A DNA stretch of 64,000 bases from Dysgonamonadaceae bacterium. GTDB lineage: Bacteria > Bacteroidota > Bacteroidia > Bacteroidales > Dysgonomonadaceae. The DNA is taken from assembly GCA_031254645.1 (NCBI GenBank), contig JAIRUA010000028.1:124001-188000 (forward strand), written 5' to 3'. The position numbers were made by a program, and so were the translations under genes. Below the pieces are notes generated by a model. The model was not told the DNA's origin and made no database searches. It saw only the letters and a program-made list of their open reading frames with translations. Within the stretch, counting starts at the first letter, position 1. Every line of letters begins with the position of its first letter. Positions 59,588-64,000 of this stretch are shown here, one piece after another.

Positions 59588-60895
59588 CTATTTTTTAATC
59601 TTCAAATACGTCAAAATATCGTCATAAAGTCCCGATTCATTAGCGAACATCGCAAAGTTTTTTGCCGTTGCAAACCACTCTTGCGTACTTGGTTTGTGTC
59701 GTTTTACGGCATCAGCCAAATCGCTTGTTTCGAGCGGTTTTGGAATACCGTCGAGGAACGAACTTTCGAGTTTTTGCTCAATAGCGATGTCTATAATCGC
59801 ATCAATATCTGCTCCCGAATAGTTATCGGTTCTTTGAGCGATGCTTTGATAATTGATTGTTTCTGTTGGTTTATTGCTTAGTTTTAATTTCAAAATTGAT
59901 TCACGCGACACAACATCGGGTGGCGGAACGAAGATTATTCTGTCGAATCTGCCTGGTCGTCTAAATGCAGGGTCTAAACTCCATGGCGTGTTTGTTGCAC
60001 CGATGATTAAAACGCCGTCGTTTTCGCTATCAATCCCATCTAATTCCTGTAAAAATTGATTGATTAGGTGGCTTCCGCCTGTTTGCTTCATATCGCTACG
60101 ACTTGCGCCCAGCGCATCAATCTCGTCAATGAACAACACACACGGTATATTTTTTCGAGCCAATTCAAAGATTTCGTGCAAGTTTTTTTCGCTGTTCCCG
60201 ACCCACATATTAAGAATATCATGGAGCGCGACACTGATAAACTTTGCGTTTACTTGTCCGGCCGTTGCTTTGGCAATAAATGTTTTACCACAGCCGGGAG
60301 GTCCATAAAGCAAAATACCCCCGCCTGCTTTTTTGCCATAGGCTTTGTAAAGTTCGGGGTGAAGAAGTGGTCTGATGATTTTCAGTTCAATTTCTTTTTT
60401 TACTGCTTCCATTCCACCAACATCGCTGAAATTTATGGTTGGTTTTTGCAGAAATCGACTATCAATCCATTCGTCTGTTTCGATTTTCTCGTTACTGCTC
60501 CGTAATCGAAGTTGGCTGTCGAGTTCTTCGTCGAAAAAAGCAGGATCAATCGCCAATACTTTTTGGTAAATTTCTATTGCTTTTGTTTTTGCATTTTCTT
60601 TGAGCAAACATTTTGCGTATAGGGTAAGTACATCAACATTGTTTGCTTCTGTTTCGATTACCTCTTCCAAAATGATGATGCAAGCCGAATAACTGTTTTT
60701 TTTGAAAAAAACTTTTGCAAGTCCGATTTTTGCACTGATATCATTGTTCTGTTTTAGTATCGCAGCGTATTCTATTTCGGCTTCTTCAAGCCTGTTTGCA
60801 TTTAATAGTGTGTCTGCCAACAAAATCCGTAGTGAAGTATTGTCAGGCGAATGTTTTAACGCTTCTTTTAGACTGTTAATTATATTGTTGTCCAT
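59588..60895 (-). CDS. AAA ATPase with N-terminal TPR
   Basis: A 435-residue protein with TPR helices in residues 1-125 (AEIEYAAILKQNNDISAKIG, AKTKAIEIYQKVLAIDPAFF) and one classic AAA module: Walker A GPPGCGKT (198-205), Walker B FIDEID (Asp257, Glu258), NTPWSLDPAFRRPGRFDR with the arginine fingers. It resembles the FtsH/Cdc48/katanin group but lacks a protease domain. It probably forms a hexamer and remodels proteins or membranes. First gene of the operon with the two TPR membrane proteins. Confidence 0.82.
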   Translation of the reverse strand: MDNNIINSLKEALKHSPDNTSLRILLADTLLNANRLEEAEIEYAAILKQNNDISAKIGLAKVFFKKNSYSACIIILEEVIETEANNVDVLTLYAKCLLKENAKTKAIEIYQKVLAIDPAFFDEELDSQLRLRSSNEKIETDEWIDSRFLQKPTINFSDVGGMEAVKKEIELKIIRPLLHPELYKAYGKKAGGGILLYGPPGCGKTFIAKATAGQVNAKFISVALHDILNMWVGNSEKNLHEIFELARKNIPCVLFIDEIDALGASRSDMKQTGGSHLINQFLQELDGIDSENDGVLIIGATNTPWSLDPAFRRPGRFDRIIFVPPPDVVSRESILKLKLSNKPTETINYQSIAQRTDNYSGADIDAIIDIAIEQKLESSFLDGIPKPLETSDLADAVKRHKPSTQEWFATAKNFAMFANESGLYDDILTYLKIKK

Positions 60896-61001
60896 ATTCT
60901 AATTCAAAAAATCTCTTTAAAGACATCTACTTCATTTCGTAGTAGTGCAATAATGTGCCAATACACAAACTATTTCATTTGCATATTAGTACATTGACAT
61001 A

Positions 61002-63164
61002 TTACAAATTATTCTTAAAATAATTAATCACTTTCGTATGCAAAAATTGTCGCGCATTACCACCTATAATTGAATGATTTTTGTCAGGGAACATAAACAT
61101 ATCGAATTGTTTGTCAGCATTGATAAGTGCACGGGTATATTCCATCGCGTTTTGAAAATGCACATTATCGTCTGCTGTTCCGTGAATGAGTAACAGATTC
61201 CCTTGCAATCTATTGGCAATATGAATGGGCGAAGTGTCGCGATATCCTTGTGCATTTTGTTGTGGTGTGCGCATAAAGCGTTCGGTATAAATTGTATCGT
61301 AAAAACGCCAATCAGTAACACCGGCAATTGAAACGCCTGCACTAAATGCACCGTTTCCACGACTCATACCCATCAATACCACCGTGCCGCCGTAACTCCA
61401 GCCCCAAATACCGATGCGATTCCCGTCGATATATGGACGTGTGCCGAGTTGTCGGGCAACGGCAATTTGGTCATCGGACTCTAAAATGCCTAACTGTAAA
61501 TACGTTTGCTTGCGAAATTGTTCGCCGCGTGCGCCTGTTCCACGTCCGTCAACGCACACTACGAGAATATCTTCGTTGAGCAATGCGTAATACCAATCGG
61601 GACGATAGCGGTCTAAAACCTGTTGTGAATTGGGTCCGCTGTATTGTATCATCACCACCGGATATTGACGGTTGGGATTGAAACTGGCAGGTTTCATAAT
61701 CCAGCCGTTGAGCGGCGTAACGCCATCGGCTGCCATCATTGTAATGGCTTCTCTTTGCGGGAAACGTGCGGCGGAAACGGCTTCACGTACAGCAGAATTG
61801 TCTTCCAATACGCGCAATTCGTGTCCGTTGCCATCGTTCATTGTAATTACGGTTGGTGTGGTGTGATTCGACCAACGATTGACGAAAAATTTTCCGTTTC
61901 GACTAAATGACGCGCTGTTGGTGCCCGCTTGTGTGGAAAGTTTTTGCGATTGTCCTCTGTCAATATTGATTCTGAAAACGTTGCGACGCATCGGACTTTC
62001 GTCAGCAGCTTCATAAAAAACAGTATTCGTTTGCGGATCAACTGCCAAAAGATTCGTTACATCGAAATTGCCCGAAGTCAATTGTCGTTGTAACGTGCCC
62101 GACATTCCGTAGATATAAATATGACTAAATCCGTCTTTTTCGGACATATAAGTAAATCTATCGCCGAAAAATTGAATCGCATCAAACAATTGAGAATCAA
62201 CAAAATATCTATTTTCTTCTCTCAATACCAAACGGGCAATTGCTGTGCGCGGATTCACGAAATACATATCGAAGCGATTTTGATTTCTGTTTAATGTCAT
62301 TACTGCCAACTGGTCGGGATCGTTCGTAAATTTGATACGCGGGATATATCCGTCGGCATCAAGTGGCACGTCCATTTTGCGTGTAACACGCGATTCGATG
62401 TCGTAAATCATTGTCGTAACGGTTGAGTTTGTTTCGCCCGCTTTCGGATATTTATACCGGTAATAATCAGGATATAACTGTTCGTTAAATGTTTGAAATG
62501 AAAACTCTCTCACTTGCGATTCGTCTGTGCGAACAAAAGCCAACAGACGGCTATTGGGCGAAAATTCCATCAGTCGTGTAATCGCAAATTCTTCTTCGTA
62601 TACCCAATCGGTTGCGCCATTGATGATGCGATTTAGCTCGCCGTCGGTTGTAATTTGCGATTCGGTGTCGAAATCGAATCTTGCCAACCAAATGTTGTTA
62701 TCAGCCACGTATGCCGCCATTCTTCCGTCGGGTGAAAATGTAGGAATCATCTGTTTTTCATTGGTTGTTGAAAGCGGACGCACCAAATTTCGGCGCACAT
62801 CGTGGTAATAATAGGTAGCGCGAAACGAGCGACGATAAATCTGTTCGCGATTGCGATAAACCAGCACACGGTTTTCATCATCACTCACCAAAAATCCTTC
62901 GAACGTATCGAAAGTAGCACCTCGAGCTGTGCGCGAATTGAAAAGCGTATCTACTGCATTTCCGGTTGCATAGGAGTACTTGACAAGTGCTCTGCGTTCG
63001 GCATCGGGTTGATAAAAATGTAATCCGTCAGCCGATGAAACCATCGGACGAATATCGCGTGCACTGAATTTTCCGTTGACAATATCACGTAAAGTATAGT
63101 TTTGTGCCATTACGCACGACAAAAAACATATAGCCGCTAACGCGGTAAAGAGAATTTTCTTCAT
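61002..63164 (-). CDS. Dipeptidyl peptidase IV (S9 family)
   Basis: A 720-residue exported serine peptidase: signal peptide (cleavage after SCVMAQ), N-terminal eight-bladed propeller (about 60-460) with the double-Glu motif WVYEEEF that binds the substrate N-terminus, and an alpha/beta hydrolase domain with catalytic Ser590 in GWSYGG, Asp in GTADDNVH and His in DKNHSI. It removes X-Pro dipeptides from oligopeptides in the periplasm. Length and order are those of DPP-IV. It is divergent from tcdA. A TATATTTG -7 box is at 63203-63210 (minus). Confidence 0.9.
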   Translation of the reverse strand: MKKILFTALAAICFLSCVMAQNYTLRDIVNGKFSARDIRPMVSSADGLHFYQPDAERRALVKYSYATGNAVDTLFNSRTARGATFDTFEGFLVSDDENRVLVYRNREQIYRRSFRATYYYHDVRRNLVRPLSTTNEKQMIPTFSPDGRMAAYVADNNIWLARFDFDTESQITTDGELNRIINGATDWVYEEEFAITRLMEFSPNSRLLAFVRTDESQVREFSFQTFNEQLYPDYYRYKYPKAGETNSTVTTMIYDIESRVTRKMDVPLDADGYIPRIKFTNDPDQLAVMTLNRNQNRFDMYFVNPRTAIARLVLREENRYFVDSQLFDAIQFFGDRFTYMSEKDGFSHIYIYGMSGTLQRQLTSGNFDVTNLLAVDPQTNTVFYEAADESPMRRNVFRINIDRGQSQKLSTQAGTNSASFSRNGKFFVNRWSNHTTPTVITMNDGNGHELRVLEDNSAVREAVSAARFPQREAITMMAADGVTPLNGWIMKPASFNPNRQYPVVMIQYSGPNSQQVLDRYRPDWYYALLNEDILVVCVDGRGTGARGEQFRKQTYLQLGILESDDQIAVARQLGTRPYIDGNRIGIWGWSYGGTVVLMGMSRGNGAFSAGVSIAGVTDWRFYDTIYTERFMRTPQQNAQGYRDTSPIHIANRLQGNLLLIHGTADDNVHFQNAMEYTRALINADKQFDMFMFPDKNHSIIGGNARQFLHTKVINYFKNNL

Positions 63165-63202
63165 TTTTTAATTGCGAGTTACAAGTTATTAATTACAAGG
63201 TA

Positions 63203-63210
63203 CAAATATA
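63203..63210 (-). promoter_or_regulatory. Candidate -7 box of DPP-IV gene
   Basis: TATATTTG on the minus strand, about 39 bp upstream of the ATG at 63164. A CTTTC sequence lies near the -33 distance. Confidence 0.45.
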
Positions 63211-63275
63211 CACATTTTCGCGGAAACCGAAAGAGATAAAAGTTCAGAAACCGAAAAAAACTGTAAACTTAGTAT

Positions 63276-63283
63276 TATCTTTG
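63276..63283 (+). promoter_or_regulatory. Candidate -7 box of tcdA
   Basis: TATCTTTG on the plus strand, 30 bp upstream of the ATG at 63313. No TTTG is seen 20 bp upstream. Confidence 0.45.
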
Positions 63284-63312
63284 CAACCTCAAACAGACAT
63301 CTTAACTATTTT

Positions 63313-64000
63313 ATGCAAGGAATTTTCAAAAGAACAGAACTTTTATTAGGCGATACGGTAATGGAACAGCTTGCGGCATCGCGTGTTATTATTTTCGGCG
63401 TAGGCGGCGTAGGCAGTTGGTGTGCCGAAAGTCTTGTACGTTCGGGTATTACACAACTAACTATTGTAGATTCAGACCGGATTTGCGTTACCAATGTCAA
63501 TCGTCAATTAATGGCAACGAGCAAAACGGTGGGAAAAGTAAAAGTTGATGTTCTTCGTGATAGATTGCTCGAAATCAATCCCAAAGCAAACATCACAGCA
63601 TTGCAAAAAATCTATTGCGCGGAAACGAAAGACGATTTCGCTATCGAAACTTACGATTATATTATTGATGCTATCGATAGCCTACAAAACAAAGTGCTTC
63701 TCATTCAAGAAGCTACGCGTACATCGGCAACGTTTTTTTCGTCGATGGGCGCAGCACTGAAAATTGATGCCACAAAAATACAGGTTACCGAATTTTGGAA
63801 AGTGAAAGGTTGTACACTCGCTTCCGCTTTGCGTCAACGGTTTCGTAAAATTGCGAAAGAAACCGGTGGCGAAGGGCAACCTGCCAAGAAATTCCTTTGC
63901 ATATTTAGCGAGGAACGATTAGACAATAAAGGCGCAACAATCTCTTGCGGCACAGCGCAATGTCTATGTCCGAGAAGTACATCGGGCGATGGTGATCCAT
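63313..64000 (+). CDS. tcdA: tRNA threonylcarbamoyladenosine dehydratase TcdA, 5' part (cut by window end)
   Basis: An open frame from the ATG at 63313 runs to the window edge (229 codons). It is an E1-like/ThiF-family protein: ATP-binding GVGGVGSWCAESLVRSGI, then VDSDRICVTNVNRQLMA, then DYIIDAIDSLQNK, and further on ASVMGAALK-type (SSMGAALKIDATKIQ) and the SEE region. It cyclises N6-threonylcarbamoyladenosine in tRNA to the ct6A form, in the cytoplasm. The match to TcdA/YgdL rather than MoeB or ThiF rests on NRQLMATSKTVGK and the FWKVKGCTLA region. The C-terminus is outside. Confidence 0.88.
   Translation, partial: MQGIFKRTELLLGDTVMEQLAASRVIIFGVGGVGSWCAESLVRSGITQLTIVDSDRICVTNVNRQLMATSKTVGKVKVDVLRDRLLEINPKANITALQKIYCAETKDDFAIETYDYIIDAIDSLQNKVLLIQEATRTSATFFSSMGAALKIDATKIQVTEFWKVKGCTLASALRQRFRKIAKETGGEGQPAKKFLCIFSEERLDNKGATISCGTAQCLCPRSTSGDGDP

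Overview
The window looks like a chromosomal segment of a Bacteroidales bacterium (phylum Bacteroidota). The evidence is a SusC/SusD pair with DUF4998- and DUF4959/DUF5000-type lipoproteins, fimbrillin-like lipoproteins, a DUF4827-type lipoprotein, a DUF5686 barrel protein, a CcsB/CcsA fusion, MenA, MnmD and a dipeptidyl peptidase IV. Many genes are preceded by a TAnnTTTG box, the -7 element of the Bacteroidota primary sigma factor. By eye the DNA has moderate GC, somewhat lower around 44-48 kb and in the fic gene. I saw no rRNA, tRNA, CRISPR array, transposase or phage gene. Almost every gene is on the minus strand.

Layout. 1-1.1 kb: two fimbrillin-like lipoproteins, the first cut by the window edge, behind a long structured leader (1.1-1.57 kb). 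1.6-5.5 kb: glmM, a DUF4827-type lipoprotein, a DHH phosphoesterase and rpe. 5.5-9.8 kb: a DUF5686 outer-membrane protein divergent from a TlpA-like thioredoxin lipoprotein, then mnmD. 9.9-11.5 kb (plus strand): zinc-type ABC binding protein and ATPase with no permease. 11.6-12.9 kb: a MATE exporter. 13.0-17.1 kb: a five-gene carbohydrate-phosphate cassette (VOC protein, DhaK, DhaL, LsrF-like aldolase/thiolase, double Rid protein). 17.1-25.35 kb: a c-type cytochrome transcription unit (beta-propeller di-heme protein, cupin lipoprotein, 1135-residue propeller/di-heme/SUMF1 protein related to hydrazine synthase alpha, and CcsBA, the haem-attachment machine). 25.8-33.7 kb: a SusC/SusD operon with two surface lipoproteins. 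34.6-36.1 kb: CPBP protease and menA. 36.2-41.8 kb: a metal-type RND efflux operon. 42.2-45.8 kb: glyoxalase-fold (VOC) proteins, an ABM-like protein, an unknown protein and a GNAT. 45.9-48.4 kb: a zinc/cadmium-type P-type ATPase behind a Fur-family regulator. 48.6-54.0 kb: an Lhr helicase gene split in two by a Fic gene. 54.0-57.0 kb: an AraC regulator and a two-component system. 57.1-60.9 kb: an AAA ATPase with two TPR membrane proteins. 61.0-64.0 kb: dipeptidyl peptidase IV and, divergent, tcdA (cut by the window end).

The most unusual signals are these. (a) A block of about 135 bp, with palindrome, -7 box and an early-leader inverted repeat, occurs upstream of both the cytochrome unit and the SusCD operon, which suggests common control. 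(b) A (GT)28 tract and two strong stem-loops lie in the roughly 575-nt SusC leader. (c) Lhr is interrupted by a Fic gene whose 3' end supplies the start codon of the second Lhr half. (d) Palindromic elements sit in frame inside two protein-coding genes (TolC-like and Lhr-C). (e) The cytochrome unit and the DhaKL/LsrF cassette have no function I can name with certainty.
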